NCBI RefSeq assembly: GCF_005222755.1
Contig: NZ_STGD01000005.1
Coordinates: 1-64,000, forward strand
DNA from: Roseomonas sp. HF4
GTDB lineage: Bacteria > Pseudomonadota > Alphaproteobacteria > Acetobacterales > Acetobacteraceae
DNA length: 64,000 nt
Direction: 5' to 3'
In this document: piece after piece, positions 15,108 to 24,792 of the stretch
How positions within the stretch are numbered: the first letter of the stretch is position 1
Layout of the letters: every line of letters starts with the position of its first letter
Position numbers and translations under genes: made by a program
Notes under the pieces: generated by a model
Seen by the model: the letters and a program-made list of their open reading frames with translations, nothing else
The model's database searches: none
What the model was told of the DNA's origin: nothing

Positions 15108-16802
15108 ATGGATGCCATCCCCGCCGACCTGATCCTGACGGGCGGCAAGGTGCTGACGATGGACGACCGCTTCTCGGTGGCCGAGGCGGTCGCGGTGCGG
15201 GACGGCCGCGTCCTCGCGGTCGGCGACGCCGCGGCCGTCGCGCGGCATCGCGGGCCCGGCACGCAGGAGATCGCGCTCGCCAGCCGCACCATGATGCCGG
15301 GGTTGATCGACGGGCACGCCCATATGGACCGTGCGGGGCTGCGCCAGGTGCTGCCGAGCCTCGCGGGCTGCCGGTCCATCGCGGATGTGCAGGCGCGCAT
15401 TGCGGAACTCGCGCAGGGCAGGCAGCCGGGCGAATGGATCGTCACCATGCCGCTCGGCGAGCCGCCCTTCTATCGCGACCCGGAGAAGGGCCTGGTCGAG
15501 GGGCGCTGGCCGACGCGGCATGACCTCGACGAAGCGGCGCCGCACAACCCGGTCTACATCAAGCCGATCTGGGGCTATTGGCGGCACACGCTGCCGCTGG
15601 TGTCGGTCGGGAATTCCCGCGCGCTTGCCTTGGCCGGGATCGGCCCGGACACGGTGCCACCTGCGCCGAGCATCGAGATCGAGACGGATGCCTCGGGCGC
15701 GCCGACCGGCATCTTCCGCGAACAGACCTTCATGCCGCTGGTCGAGTTGTCACTGCTCCGCGCCGCGCCTGGCTTCACGGTGGCGGAACGCGCGGCGAGC
15801 CTGCCGGCCGCGGCTGCCGCCTACCATGCCTTCGGCACCACCAGCATCTACGAGGGCCATGGCGTCGCCGCGGAACTGCTGCGCGCCTATCGCCAGGTGC
15901 ACGAGGCGGGCCGGCTGACGATGCGGGCGAACCTGGTCTTCTGTCCGGACTGGCGCGGTGTCGAGGACACGGACCTGGACCGTCTGGTCGAGGGCTGGGC
16001 GCATTGGCTAGCCGGCCGCGGGCTCGGCGATGACATGCTGCGCGTGGGCGGGCTCATCACCGAGATCGGCCGCAACCCGGAAAATGCGATCCGCGCCGCG
16101 GCGCCGACCACCGGCTGGGCCGGCTTCAACTACGACATGGGTCTGCCGCGGGAGCGCGCGAAGGCGCTCCTGGTTGCCTGCGCGCGGCAGGGCATCCGCG
16201 TCACCGGAATCTGGCCCAACATGCTGGAGCTGTTCGCCGAGGTGGATCGAATCGCGCCGATCCGCGGCCTGCGCTGGGTGCTCGGCCACATCTCGGTGCT
16301 GACGCGGGATCAGGTTCAGCTGATCCGAGACCTCGGCCTCGTGGTGACCACGCACACGAACCGCTACATCGCGAAGGAAGGCCATTTGATGCAGGCCCGG
16401 CACGGCTTGGCCGATGAGGATTCGATCGTGCCCCTCCGCTGGCTGCGCGAGGCCGGCGTGCCGGTCTCACTGGCCACCGACAACGTGCCGATCTCGCTGT
16501 GGCAGCCGGTCATGCAGGCGGTGACGCGCATGAGCACGGCGGAGCGCCGCCCCATCGCCCCCGGCCAGGCGCTGAGCCGGGAGGAGGCGCTGCGCGCGGT
16601 GACGAACCACGGTGCCTTCCTGACCATGGAGGAGGACCGGAAGGGCTCGATCGAGCCAGGCAAGTTCGCGGATTTCGCGGTGCTGAGCGCCGACCCGCTG
16701 ACGGTACCGGATGCGGCGTTCGGGGATATCGCGGCGGAGCTGACGATTGTCGGGGGCCGCGTCGTGCACCAGCGGAGCGCGGCGGTCACGGGAGGCGCGT
16801 GA
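15108..16802 (+). CDS. Amidohydrolase-3 family metal-dependent hydrolase (YtcJ-like)
   Basis: 564 residues from the ATG at 15108, with GGAG 7 nt upstream. An N-terminal composite beta domain (ADLILTGGKVLTMDD) precedes the TIM barrel. Metal ligands include the HxH of GLIDGHAHMD near residue 67, a His pair region at TTHTNRYIAKEGH, and the Asp of LATDNVP. The C-terminus (GSIEPGKFADFAVLS) is the usual return of the beta domain. The substrate may be an amide or imide found outside the cell, judging from the divergent Bug protein; this is inference. Its last 17 nt overlap the convergent cupin gene. Confidence 0.88.
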   Translation: MDAIPADLILTGGKVLTMDDRFSVAEAVAVRDGRVLAVGDAAAVARHRGPGTQEIALASRTMMPGLIDGHAHMDRAGLRQVLPSLAGCRSIADVQARIAELAQGRQPGEWIVTMPLGEPPFYRDPEKGLVEGRWPTRHDLDEAAPHNPVYIKPIWGYWRHTLPLVSVGNSRALALAGIGPDTVPPAPSIEIETDASGAPTGIFREQTFMPLVELSLLRAAPGFTVAERAASLPAAAAAYHAFGTTSIYEGHGVAAELLRAYRQVHEAGRLTMRANLVFCPDWRGVEDTDLDRLVEGWAHWLAGRGLGDDMLRVGGLITEIGRNPENAIRAAAPTTGWAGFNYDMGLPRERAKALLVACARQGIRVTGIWPNMLELFAEVDRIAPIRGLRWVLGHISVLTRDQVQLIRDLGLVVTTHTNRYIAKEGHLMQARHGLADEDSIVPLRWLREAGVPVSLATDNVPISLWQPVMQAVTRMSTAERRPIAPGQALSREEALRAVTNHGAFLTMEEDRKGSIEPGKFADFAVLSADPLTVPDAAFGDIAAELTIVGGRVVHQRSAAVTGGA

Positions 16803-17430
16803 GCTCGTCGAGGAACAGGCGGTAGGTGACGTTGCGCGGCGCTGCCGCATCCTCGGGTGTCCAGGCGAGGAAGCTCGACCTGCCCTGCATGTCGGTATCC
16901 ATCACCAGGGCGCGGATGAAGGCCGTCTCGGGCACGAGGCCGCGGGCGGTGACGGGCTCCTGCCCGGTTTCGAACCACGCCTCGCCGGGGTGCCGGCGCT
17001 CGACGCGATCACCGATCCGCAGAAGCAGGCGGCCAGCAAGCAGGCGGCGGATCCCCTGGCCGTAGTGGCCGTGCGCGGGCGTGTCGGCGTTCGGGATGAA
17101 ATCCACGCGGTCGAGGCGCAGCACGAAAGGCAGGGACGGATCGCGCGCCAGCGGGCGGGCGAGCAGCAGACGAGCGCGATCCTCCGGCGGCACGGTCCAG
17201 TCGGGCGGACGGCGCGCCACCTCAAACCGCCAGAGCGTGCCGTGCCCGGTGACCTCGATGGCTGCGTCAGAGAACAGGGTCGCATCAGGCGACAGGGACC
17301 GATCGCCGATCCTGGCCTCTCCGTCGTGCAGGTAGAGCGCGCGTGGCCCCGGCGGCAGGCACATCGGCTTTGCAGGATCGAGCACGTCCTCAAGGAGCAG
17401 CATCTGCATCTGGTGGGTGTCACCCGTCAT
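16786..17430 (-). CDS. Cupin-fold protein of unknown function
   Basis: 214 residues, with GAGGAGGGA about 10 nt before the ATG. The sequence around 115-170 (NADTPAHGHYGQGIRRLLAG, then GEAWFETGQEP) looks like a cupin barrel with a His-rich metal site near HGHYGQG. No signal peptide or membrane segment. It is convergent with the amidohydrolase gene and probably monocistronic. I do not recognise a specific function. Confidence 0.7.
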   Translation of the reverse strand: MTGDTHQMQMLLLEDVLDPAKPMCLPPGPRALYLHDGEARIGDRSLSPDATLFSDAAIEVTGHGTLWRFEVARRPPDWTVPPEDRARLLLARPLARDPSLPFVLRLDRVDFIPNADTPAHGHYGQGIRRLLAGRLLLRIGDRVERRHPGEAWFETGQEPVTARGLVPETAFIRALVMDTDMQGRSSFLAWTPEDAAAPRNVTYRLFLDELTRLP

Positions 17431-17472
17431 GAACGGTGGTCCCTCCTCGGCAAGGCCCGATGCTGCGGGGCG

Positions 17473-17943
17473 TCACCCATTGTGACGCGGAAAGCGCTGC
17501 TTCAGCGTCTCGACCGTATGGCGCCACTTCGGCGTGGTCGACGGCACCACTGTGTTCTGGTTTCCTCATCGAGGGGCTGGCCGAAGCGCTGCCGGAAATC
17601 CTCGGCCAGGCTCTTGCCCGGCGCGAAGCGGCCGTAGATGGCAGCGATGTCATCGGGCTGCAGGGCGTCCACCCAGGCCGCGTAGTCGAGGGCCTGGGCT
17701 ACGACCTCGCGCGGCGTGCGATCCCGTTTGATCTCGATCAGCACGAGCGCGCCGTCGGGCGCGATGGCCAGCAGGTCGATCCGCCCGCCATGGCCCGTCT
17801 GCGCGGATCAGCAGGGCAGTGGCTTCGGCACGGTTGGCGGCTTCGATCTCGGAGCTCGTCAGCTTGTGCACGGCCGAGGTCGCCGAGACGCCAGTCGCGC
17901 TAGTTTCGATGGGCTCTGAAGGAATCGGGCTGCCGGCTGTCAC
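17473..17943 (-). pseudogene. Broken PD-(D/E)xK endonuclease-like gene, third member of the MNT/HEPN cluster
   Basis: A GTG at 17943 overlaps the HEPN stop as GTGA and starts VTAGSPIPSEPIETSATG, continuing to SSEIEAANRAEATALLIR. The frame then fails. From about 17792 another frame gives GHGGRIDLLAIAPDGALVL, IEIKRDRTPREVVAQALDYA and GRFAPGKSLAEDFRQRFGQ. These match the nuclease core of NucS/DUF91-like proteins, including the D...E-x-K pattern (RIDLL, IEIK). It breaks again near 17552, and the last piece (TPKWRHTVETLKQRF) is in a third frame. At least two lesions make it dead. It may be a chimera of two genes. Confidence 0.65.
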
Positions 17944-18266
17944 GGCACGCCCTCGATCAGCGCGCGAAGCACGAACAACAGCGAGACGACTTCCCTTTCC
18001 ATCCTCACTTCGTCCATCGCGGGCAGCCCCGTCATCTCCCGCCAGGGCAGGTCCGGCAGCGCCGCGCAGCTGTCGCGGGAGACACGGCCCGCCGCCTCTC
18101 CCAGCACTTCCAGCGCGCGGATCACGGCGGCCTGGTGCAGGCGGCTCGCAAGGAAGGCGGCCTCGTCCAGCCCTGCCACGAAGCTCTGCGCATCCCGCGC
18201 GGCCAGCAGCATGTCCCACAGCACCGCGAGTTCGCGCTCGGGCAGCGACGGCGGCTCAGGCGGCAT
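17940..18266 (-). CDS. HEPN (HepT/DUF86-like) toxin protein lacking its catalytic motif
   Basis: 108 residues, overlapping the nucleotidyltransferase gene by 11 nt. The helical HEPN body is clear (ARDAQSFVAGLDEAAFLAS, HQAAVIRALEVLGEAAGRVS, LPWREMTGL). In HepT-like RNases PWREM.GxR is followed by an RNxxxH-type active site. Here PWREMTGL runs straight into PAMDEVRMEREVV with no Arg-Asn-His motif in any frame, as if about a dozen residues were lost. It is therefore probably inactive as an RNase. The pair would be a type VII or II toxin-antitoxin module in intact form. Confidence 0.75.
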   Translation of the reverse strand: MPPEPPSLPERELAVLWDMLLAARDAQSFVAGLDEAAFLASRLHQAAVIRALEVLGEAAGRVSRDSCAALPDLPWREMTGLPAMDEVRMEREVVSLLFVLRALIEGVP

Positions 18267-18588
18267 AGAGCGGGCGGGCTTCGTTCAGGATGCGGCGGCG
18301 GCGGATCGGGTTGCGGCTGGCCTCGATCGCTTCGCGCTCCAGCAGGTCCACGCGGCGGCCGAACAGCGCCTCCAGCGCCTCCCGCAGTTCGGCGAAGCCC
18401 GCGAGGTCATCGCGCGCTGCCGGCGTCAGCGTCACCAGGAAGTCGAGGTCGCTGCGCGCCGGCGCGAAGTCGGTGCCGCGCGCGGCGGAGCCGAACAGCT
18501 CCAGCCGCGCCACGCCGAAGCGGCGGCACAGCGCGGCCAGCGCCTCCCGCTTGGCGTCCAGCTCGGCGATCATGGGCGTGGCGTCCAT
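18256..18588 (-). CDS. MNT-type nucleotidyltransferase (antitoxin of MNT/HEPN module)
   Basis: 110 residues from the ATG at 18588. The minimal nucleotidyltransferase signature is intact: G33-S34 in LFGSAARGTDF and the D47-x-D49 pair in ARSDLDFLV. MntA-type antitoxins AMPylate HEPN toxins to neutralise them. A frame upstream of 18588 belongs to the remains of a methylase gene, which supports this start. It is first in a cluster with the HEPN gene and the broken nuclease. Confidence 0.85.
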   Translation of the reverse strand: MDATPMIAELDAKREALAALCRRFGVARLELFGSAARGTDFAPARSDLDFLVTLTPAARDDLAGFAELREALEALFGRRVDLLEREAIEASRNPIRRRRILNEARPLYAA

Positions 18589-18608
18589 GGCGGACAGGAT
18601 AGCATGGG

Positions 18609-18785
18609 TCAGCGGGCAAGCGCCTCGGCCAGGATGGCCTTCAGCTGGTCCCGCAGGCGGGCAGTCTCGGCCTCGGGCGGCGTCGAGCTTGGCCAGCAGC
18701 ACCTCCGGGTCGCCATGGGCCACCGCGGCCGTGTTCGGGTTCTTGATGTCGAGGTTGACGACAACCCGCCTCTGCTACCATGGCT
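18609..18785 (-). pseudogene. C-terminal remnant of a type I restriction-modification methylase (HsdM)
   Basis: The minus strand encodes RRVVVNLDIKNPNTAAVAHG followed by DPEVLLAKLDAA, then after a frameshift EAETARLRDQLKAILAEALAR and a stop at 18609. This is the familiar end of HsdM N6-adenine methylases (NLDIKNP, HGDPE, coiled tail). The SAM-binding and NPPF catalytic parts are absent, and no hsdS or hsdR is seen nearby. It abuts the MNT gene start, so a whole R-M locus was probably deleted here. Confidence 0.7.
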
Positions 18786-18849
18786 AACCTCGGCTGCTCG
18801 GGGTTCCTTCCCCCAGCACGCCCCCCGGGCTGCCCCTTGGTCTCGTTTG

Positions 18850-19030
18850 TCGAGGATCCACGGGCGGCCCGGACCGCCTCAAGGCGCCCGTCATCCCCGA
18901 TCCCCAGGTATTAGGCCACCTGGCCGTCCGGCTGCTGCCGAACGACCACCCGCATCGGGATCCTCCCGTCCGGAGTCTCGATATTCGCGCCGAGGTGGTG
19001 CTCCAGGACAGGAATGTCCGCTCGCCTCTG
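18850..19030 (-). pseudogene. Fragment of an unrecognised gene interrupted by a stop
   Basis: Minus-strand frame ADIPVLEHHLGANIETPDGR, IPMRVVVRQQPDGQVA, a TAA at 18911-18913, then YLGIGDDGRLEAVRAA. The amphipathic, non-repetitive composition looks protein-like, unlike the usual GC-rich noise, and both sides of the stop look continuous. I do not recognise a family. It lies among decayed defence-type genes. Confidence 0.35.
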
Positions 19031-19130
19031 CCGCGCCGGCTCACCGCGCCTTCAACGCGGCCTCCTGATTGACGCGCGCTCCCATCCAGATCGTCGCGCT
19101 ACACTAGGAGGAGCGACGCCCGCCTGTGGG

Positions 19131-19211
19131 TGTTGCCGGTCGACCAGACTGGCAACATGACTGGCAACACCGGAAGGGCTAAAAAAACCTCGCTTGTTGC
19201 CAGTGTTGCCA
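19131..19211. repeat. Cluster of TGGCAACA octamers in direct and inverted orientation beside the integrase gene
   Basis: TGGCAACA occurs at 19150-19157 and 19162-19169, its complement TGTTGCCA at 19195-19202 and 19204-19211, and a 7/8 copy (TGTTGCCG) at 19131-19138. The two pairs have 12-nt and 9-nt periods and face each other across a 25-nt centre containing a run of seven A. They lie 33-113 nt beyond the end of the integrase gene. They could be integrase or excisionase arm sites, or a large hairpin ending the integrase transcript. Confidence 0.6.
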
Positions 19212-19243
19212 ATTACTCAGAGGGTAATCCTCCCCCGCTTCGC

Positions 19244-20617
19244 TCATCGCCGCGCCTGACGCTTCGCCCGCCGTTCTGCGAGCGCATCTGCTGGGACGAC
19301 CGCGGGATCCCCTCGGCCGGCCGAGGCCAGTGTCCCCACTCGGGCGCCCCAGGCGTCGAGGGCAGCGCGCTTCTCGGTCGCCCACCCGTGACGCTGATAC
19401 ACGCCGACGATCCCCGCCCGGCTGCCGCTTACGTGGTTGAGGATCGCCTCCGTGACCTCGAGGCGAATGCCGAGGCGCTGCAGGCCAGTGGCAACCGTCC
19501 GCCGGAGGTCATGAAGCGTCCACGACACTTAGGGGCGCCCCGCCTCCTTAGCTGCCTTCGCCATCGCCTTGTCGAGCCGCACCTTCACGCGACCGAAGCC
19601 GCTGGGCGCAGTGCCTCGTGCGCCGCGGAAGACCAGACCGGCACCCCTCTCTTTGGCCCGGAAGCGCGGCTGCGCCTGCAGCACATCGAGCATCTGCGCG
19701 GAGAGCGGAACCGTGTGTGCGTGCCGGTTCTTCACCCGAGCCGCAGGCAGCGACCAGGTCGCGCTGTCGATGTCGATCTCGGTCCACATCATCCCGGCGA
19801 CCTCGCTGCGCCTCTGGCCAGTCAGGAGGAGGGTGCGCACGAGCCCGCCCCAGGGCGCGTCGAGCGCGCCCGCGGCGGTCCAAAGCGCACCAACTTCGGC
19901 GTCCGTCAGGACGCGCTCGCGGGCCGCCTCCGCCGCCGGCCGCTCGGTATCCTTCCATGGGTTCTCGGCAAGAGAGCCTCGCTTCAGCGCCCAGGACCAG
20001 CAGGCTGAGGCGACGGCACGAAGGCGGTTGGCCGCGACCGGCCCCTGCTTCGACTTCACCTCGTCGAGGATGCCGACCGCCGCCGTCCGATCGAGGTCGG
20101 CGGCCGGAGCGGCGCACCACGTCCCGAAGGCGCGGCGCATGTCGCGCGGTGCTCGCGCCCGATAGGAAGCCGACCGCTCGGACAGGCGAAGCTCGGTCCA
20201 ATGGGCAATCAGCCTTTCGACTGTGAAGGCGCCGGCGGCTTCGGCTGCGCTCGCCTCCGCCTTCGCGCGCGCCTCGGCGGCCCGCTGCTCGGCAAGGCGC
20301 TGACGCCGCTCGGCGACGGGGTCGCGGTGATCGCGAACGGCGCCCCTGAGCGTCTCGGCGCTCTTGCGCGCCTTGGCGGTGGTGATCTCGCCCCAGGTCC
20401 CGATCACCGCACGGCGACCGATCCCCCCGACGCGGTATTGGAGGAGGAACGTCTTGCCGCCCGTGCGGGTGACCCGCACGGCGAAGCCGCGGAGGTCGGC
20501 GTCGAACAGGAGGACGTCCTTCCGGCCGGGTGGGCAGATCGCCGCCTCGACGACTGCATCCGAGAGCCTGAGGCGTGAGGGTCGCTCGGCCGGCTTGCGG
20601 ACTCTTTGCGGACTCAT
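19244..20617 (-). pseudogene. int: Tyrosine integrase (P4-type) split by an in-frame stop
   Basis: The reading frame covers about 457 codons with a single TAA at 19529-19531, so it is a nonsense mutation rather than a frameshift. The N-terminal DUF4102-like domain is at about 10-100 (DADLRGFAVRVTRTGGKTF), the SAM-like core-binding domain at about 130-230. The catalytic domain has the first Arg in LLLTGQRRSEVAGMMW. After the stop come HDLRRTVATG (His-x-x-Arg) and LNHVSGSRAGIVGVYQRH (His and nucleophile Tyr). All catalytic residues are present but split, so the product is probably inactive without readthrough. It lies beside a tRNA-Phe 3' half, the expected target type. Confidence 0.88.
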
Positions 20618-20740
20618 TTCTCCGTCGCCTTCTGACGGTTCGTGGCGTACGAAGTCGCAGGGTCGGCGAAGAAGGTCAACAGATTCCGGAACCGTTGTCG
20701 GCTCGCGGACTCATCGTGGCGGCACGTGTCGGGCACGGCT

Positions 20741-20791
20741 CTGCGACTGAAATTCGCAGTGTCGGTGGTTCGATTCCGCCCCTGGGCACCA
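20741..20791 (+). repeat. attR-like site: 3' half of a tRNA-Phe gene
   Basis: From 20742 the sequence has an anticodon stem (TGCGA/TCGCA) with loop CTGAAAT, anticodon GAA at 20749-20751. A variable loop, a T arm (GGTGG-TTCGATT-CCGCC), the 3' acceptor strand CCTGGGC, discriminator A and CCA at 20789-20791 follow. The 5' acceptor strand GCCCAGG and a D arm are absent upstream. So this is a 3' half, as left at one end of elements that integrate in a tRNA anticodon region. The intact tRNA-Phe gene should lie at the other end, to the left, and is not seen in the window. Confidence 0.8.
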
Positions 20792-20867
20792 TCCTCCCTT
20801 CCGGCCATGCCGTGCCTGTCGTAGCGTCGCGGCAGGACTTCACGCGCGCAACGAAGGGAGACGGCCT

Positions 20868-21778
<911 letters not shown>

Positions 21779-21782
<4 letters not shown>

Positions 21783-23101
21783 CCGGCGAGGTCGCCGCAA
21801 TCACCATGGCGAACCGCCCCTCCGTCACCGCGGCGGCCATGAAGGATGCCGCCATCACGGCGCTGGTCGCGGCCGGCCTGTTCATCCCGATCGTCGGGCT
21901 GCGCACCGATGTCGGCGCCGATGGCGCGCTGATGATCCGGCAACGCTGGGCGGATGTCGCGATCCTGGTGCTGATCGCCTTCTTCGGCCGGCTCGGCCTG
22001 GTCACTTGGCGCGGCCTGCGCGGAGAGGCGAAGCCGCGCACCGCCGCGCGGACCGAGGTGCTGCGCCGCGCCGGCACCTTCGTGGCGCCCCTGCTGCTCG
22101 GCGCCGCCGTCGTGCTTCCCTTCATCCCCGGGACGGGGCGCTACGAGCTCGACCTCGGCATCCTGGTGCTGACCTACGTGATGCTCGGCTGGGGGCTCAA
22201 CATCGTGGTCGGGCTCGCGGGGCTGCTCGACCTCGGCTACGTCGCCTTCTACGCGGTCGGCGCCTATTCCTACGCGCTACTCGCCACGACCTTCGGCCTG
22301 TCCTTCTGGGTGTGCCTGCCGCTCGCCGGCATCCTCGCGGCCTTCTGGGGCATCCTGCTCGGCTTCCCGGTGCTGCGCCTGCGCGGCGACTACCTCGCGA
22401 TCGTGACGCTCGCCTTCGGCGAGATCATCCGTGTCGTGCTGATCAACTGGGTCAGCCTCACCGGCGGACCGAACGGCATCACCGGGATCCCCCGCCCCTC
22501 CTTCTTCGGCCTGCCTTTCAGCATGTCGGGCGAGCCCGACACCTTCGCCGGCTTCTTCGGCATCGAGCCCTCCCCGGTCCACCGCGTCATCTTCCTGTAC
22601 TACCTCATCCTCATCCTCGCGCTGCTGACCAACTGGGTCAGCATCCGGATGCGCCGGCAGCCGCTGGGCCGCGCCTGGGAAGCGTTGCGGGAGGATGAGA
22701 TCGCCTGCCGCGCGCTCGGCATCAACGTCACCAACACGAAGCTCACGGCCTTCGCCATGGGCGCGATGTTCGGCGGCTTCGCCGGCGCCTTCTTCGCCAC
22801 GCGCCAGGGCTTCATCAGCCCGGAATCCTTCACCTTCATCGAGAGCGCCATCATCCTCGCGATCGTCGTGCTGGGCGGCATGGGCAGCCAGATCGGCATC
22901 GCCATCGCGGCGCTGGTGATGATCGGCGGCTTCGAGCTGTTCCGCGACCTCGACGAATACCGCATGCTGGTCTTCGGCGGCGCGATGGTGCTGATCATGG
23001 TGGTGCGCCCGCGCGGCCTGGTCGGCAGCCGCACGCCCACCGTGGCGCTTGGCGCACGGCGCGCGATCGGCGCCGAGCATGTCGGCGAAGGGCGCGGTTG
23101 A
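21779..23101 (+). CDS. livM: Branched-chain amino acid ABC transporter permease LivM
   Basis: 440 residues; the ATG overlaps the livH stop (ATGA). An N-terminal region of about 100 residues with two to three extra helices precedes the permease core, as is usual for LivM. Motifs include LNIVVGLAGLLDLGYVAFYA and RLRGDYLAIVTLAFGEIIR. Partner of LivH in the membrane. Confidence 0.93.
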
Positions 23102-23105
23102 ACCG

Positions 23106-23900
23106 ATGGCGACGCCGATCCTCGAGGCCGAGGGGCTGACGATGCGCTTCGGCGGCCTGACCGCCGTCGACGCCGTCTCCTTCACCGCCCTGCAGCGCGA
23201 CATCACCGCCATCATCGGCCCGAACGGCGCCGGCAAGACGACGATGTTCAACTGCATCACCGGCTTCTACCGGCCGACCGGGGGCGCGCTGCGCCTCATG
23301 CGCGACGGCGCGCCGGTGGACCTCCAGCGCCTGCCCGGCCACCGCATCGCGCGCGCGGGCGTCGCGCGCACCTTCCAGAACATCCGCCTGTTCCCCGGCA
23401 TGACGGCACTCGAGAACCTGCTCGTCGCGCAGCACAACACCCTGATGGCGGCGACCGGCTTCGGCATCGGCGGCCTGATCGGCTTGCCCGGCTACCGGCG
23501 CGCCGAACGCCTGGCCATCGAGAAGGCGACGCATTGGCTGGAAGCCACCGGCCTGATCGAGCGCGCCGACGACCCGGCCGGCGCGCTGCCGTATGGCCAG
23601 CAGCGGCGGCTCGAGATCGCGCGCGCCATGTGCACCGACCCCGTCCTGCTCTGCCTCGACGAGCCCGCCGCCGGCCTGAATCCCCGCGAATCCGACGAAC
23701 TCGGCGTGCTGCTCCGCGCCATCCGCGACGGCGGCTGCTCCATCCTGCTGATCGAGCACGACATGGGCGTGGTGATGGGCATCTCCGACCGCATCGTCGT
23801 ACTCGACCACGGCAAGAAGATCGCCGACGGCACGCCGGCCGCCATTCGCGCCGATACCCGCGTCATCGCCGCCTATCTCGGCGAGGGGGACGAGGCATGA
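23106..23900 (+). CDS. livG: Branched-chain amino acid ABC transporter ATPase LivG
   Basis: 264 residues. Walker A GPNGAGKTTMFN, Q-loop ARTFQNIRLF, a signature of LPYGQQRRLEIARA (YGQQR in place of SGGQ, normal for LivG) and Walker B PVLLCLDEPAAGLNP are all intact. The ATG at 23106 lies 4 nt after the livM stop. It pairs with LivF to drive import. Confidence 0.93.
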   Translation: MATPILEAEGLTMRFGGLTAVDAVSFTALQRDITAIIGPNGAGKTTMFNCITGFYRPTGGALRLMRDGAPVDLQRLPGHRIARAGVARTFQNIRLFPGMTALENLLVAQHNTLMAATGFGIGGLIGLPGYRRAERLAIEKATHWLEATGLIERADDPAGALPYGQQRRLEIARAMCTDPVLLCLDEPAAGLNPRESDELGVLLRAIRDGGCSILLIEHDMGVVMGISDRIVVLDHGKKIADGTPAAIRADTRVIAAYLGEGDEA

Positions 23901-24616
23901 GCGCGCCCATGCTCGCCGTGGACGCCGTCTCCACCTCCTACGGCGCCGTGCAGGCGCTGCGCGACGTGTCGATCGAGGTCGCGCAGGGCGAGATCGTGAC
24001 GCTGGTCGGCGCCAACGGCGCGGGCAAGTCCACGCTGCTGATGACGATCTGCGGCGACCCCCGCGCGCGCGCCGGGCGCATCGCCTTCGAGGGCCGCGAC
24101 GTCACGCAGCTGCCGACGCATGAGATCATGCGCATGGGCCTCGCGCAGGTGCCGGAGGGAAGGCGCGTCTTCCCGCGCATGTCGGTCATGGAGAACCTGC
24201 TGATGGGCGCGCAGGTCGCCGGCCACGATCCGCCACCGCTGCTGGACCAGGTCTTCGCGCTGTTCCCGCGCCTGCGCGAACGCCAGGCCCAGCGCGGCGG
24301 TACCCTGTCGGGCGGGGAGCAGCAGATGCTCGCGATCGGCCGTGCATTGATGTCGAAGCCGCGGCTGCTGCTGCTGGACGAGCCATCCCTCGGCCTCGCG
24401 CCGCTGATCGTGCGGCAGATCTTCTCGGCCATCCGCGACCTGAACGAAAAGGAAGGGCTGACCGTCCTGCTGGTCGAGCAGAACGCGAACCAGGCGCTCC
24501 GCCTCGCCCATCGCGGCTACGTGCTGGTGAACGGGCGCATCACGCTGGCCGGCAGCGGGCGGGAGTTGCTGGCGATGCCCGAGGTCCGCGACGCCTATCT
24601 CGGCGGCGGGCATTAG
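23897..24616 (+). CDS. livF: Branched-chain amino acid ABC transporter ATPase LivF
   Basis: 239 residues; the ATG overlaps the livG stop by 4 nt. Walker A GANGAGKSTLLM, signature GTLSGGEQQMLAIGRALM, Walker B LLLLDEPSLGLAP, and the LivF-typical EQNANQAL switch region. Last gene of the operon. There is no binding-protein gene attached; the nearest candidate is livK at 32322. Confidence 0.93.
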   Translation: MSAPMLAVDAVSTSYGAVQALRDVSIEVAQGEIVTLVGANGAGKSTLLMTICGDPRARAGRIAFEGRDVTQLPTHEIMRMGLAQVPEGRRVFPRMSVMENLLMGAQVAGHDPPPLLDQVFALFPRLRERQAQRGGTLSGGEQQMLAIGRALMSKPRLLLLDEPSLGLAPLIVRQIFSAIRDLNEKEGLTVLLVEQNANQALRLAHRGYVLVNGRITLAGSGRELLAMPEVRDAYLGGGH

Positions 24617-24792
24617 CTTGGCTTCAGGCGCCGGCGCGCACCTGGCTGTGCCTGGCTTGCCCGCCCCGCACCGGAGCGCCGGCAATCAAGGCCCGCCCGG
24701 GCACGGTCGCGCCTTGCGCTCCCGGTCCGATGCCCGGCCTCGGACCGCAGGGGGCTCCTTCGGCTATCGGGATCCCGTGCTATAGCGCGCCG

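Noticed and set aside
20701-20791. Complete tRNA gene
   Set aside because: The T arm, anticodon arm and CCA fit tRNA-Phe, but the 5' acceptor strand and D arm are missing upstream, so it is only a 3' half.
24617-24792. Possible gene in the gap between livF and the FAD oxidoreductase
   Set aside because: The gap is short and its frames have no start with a ribosome site.
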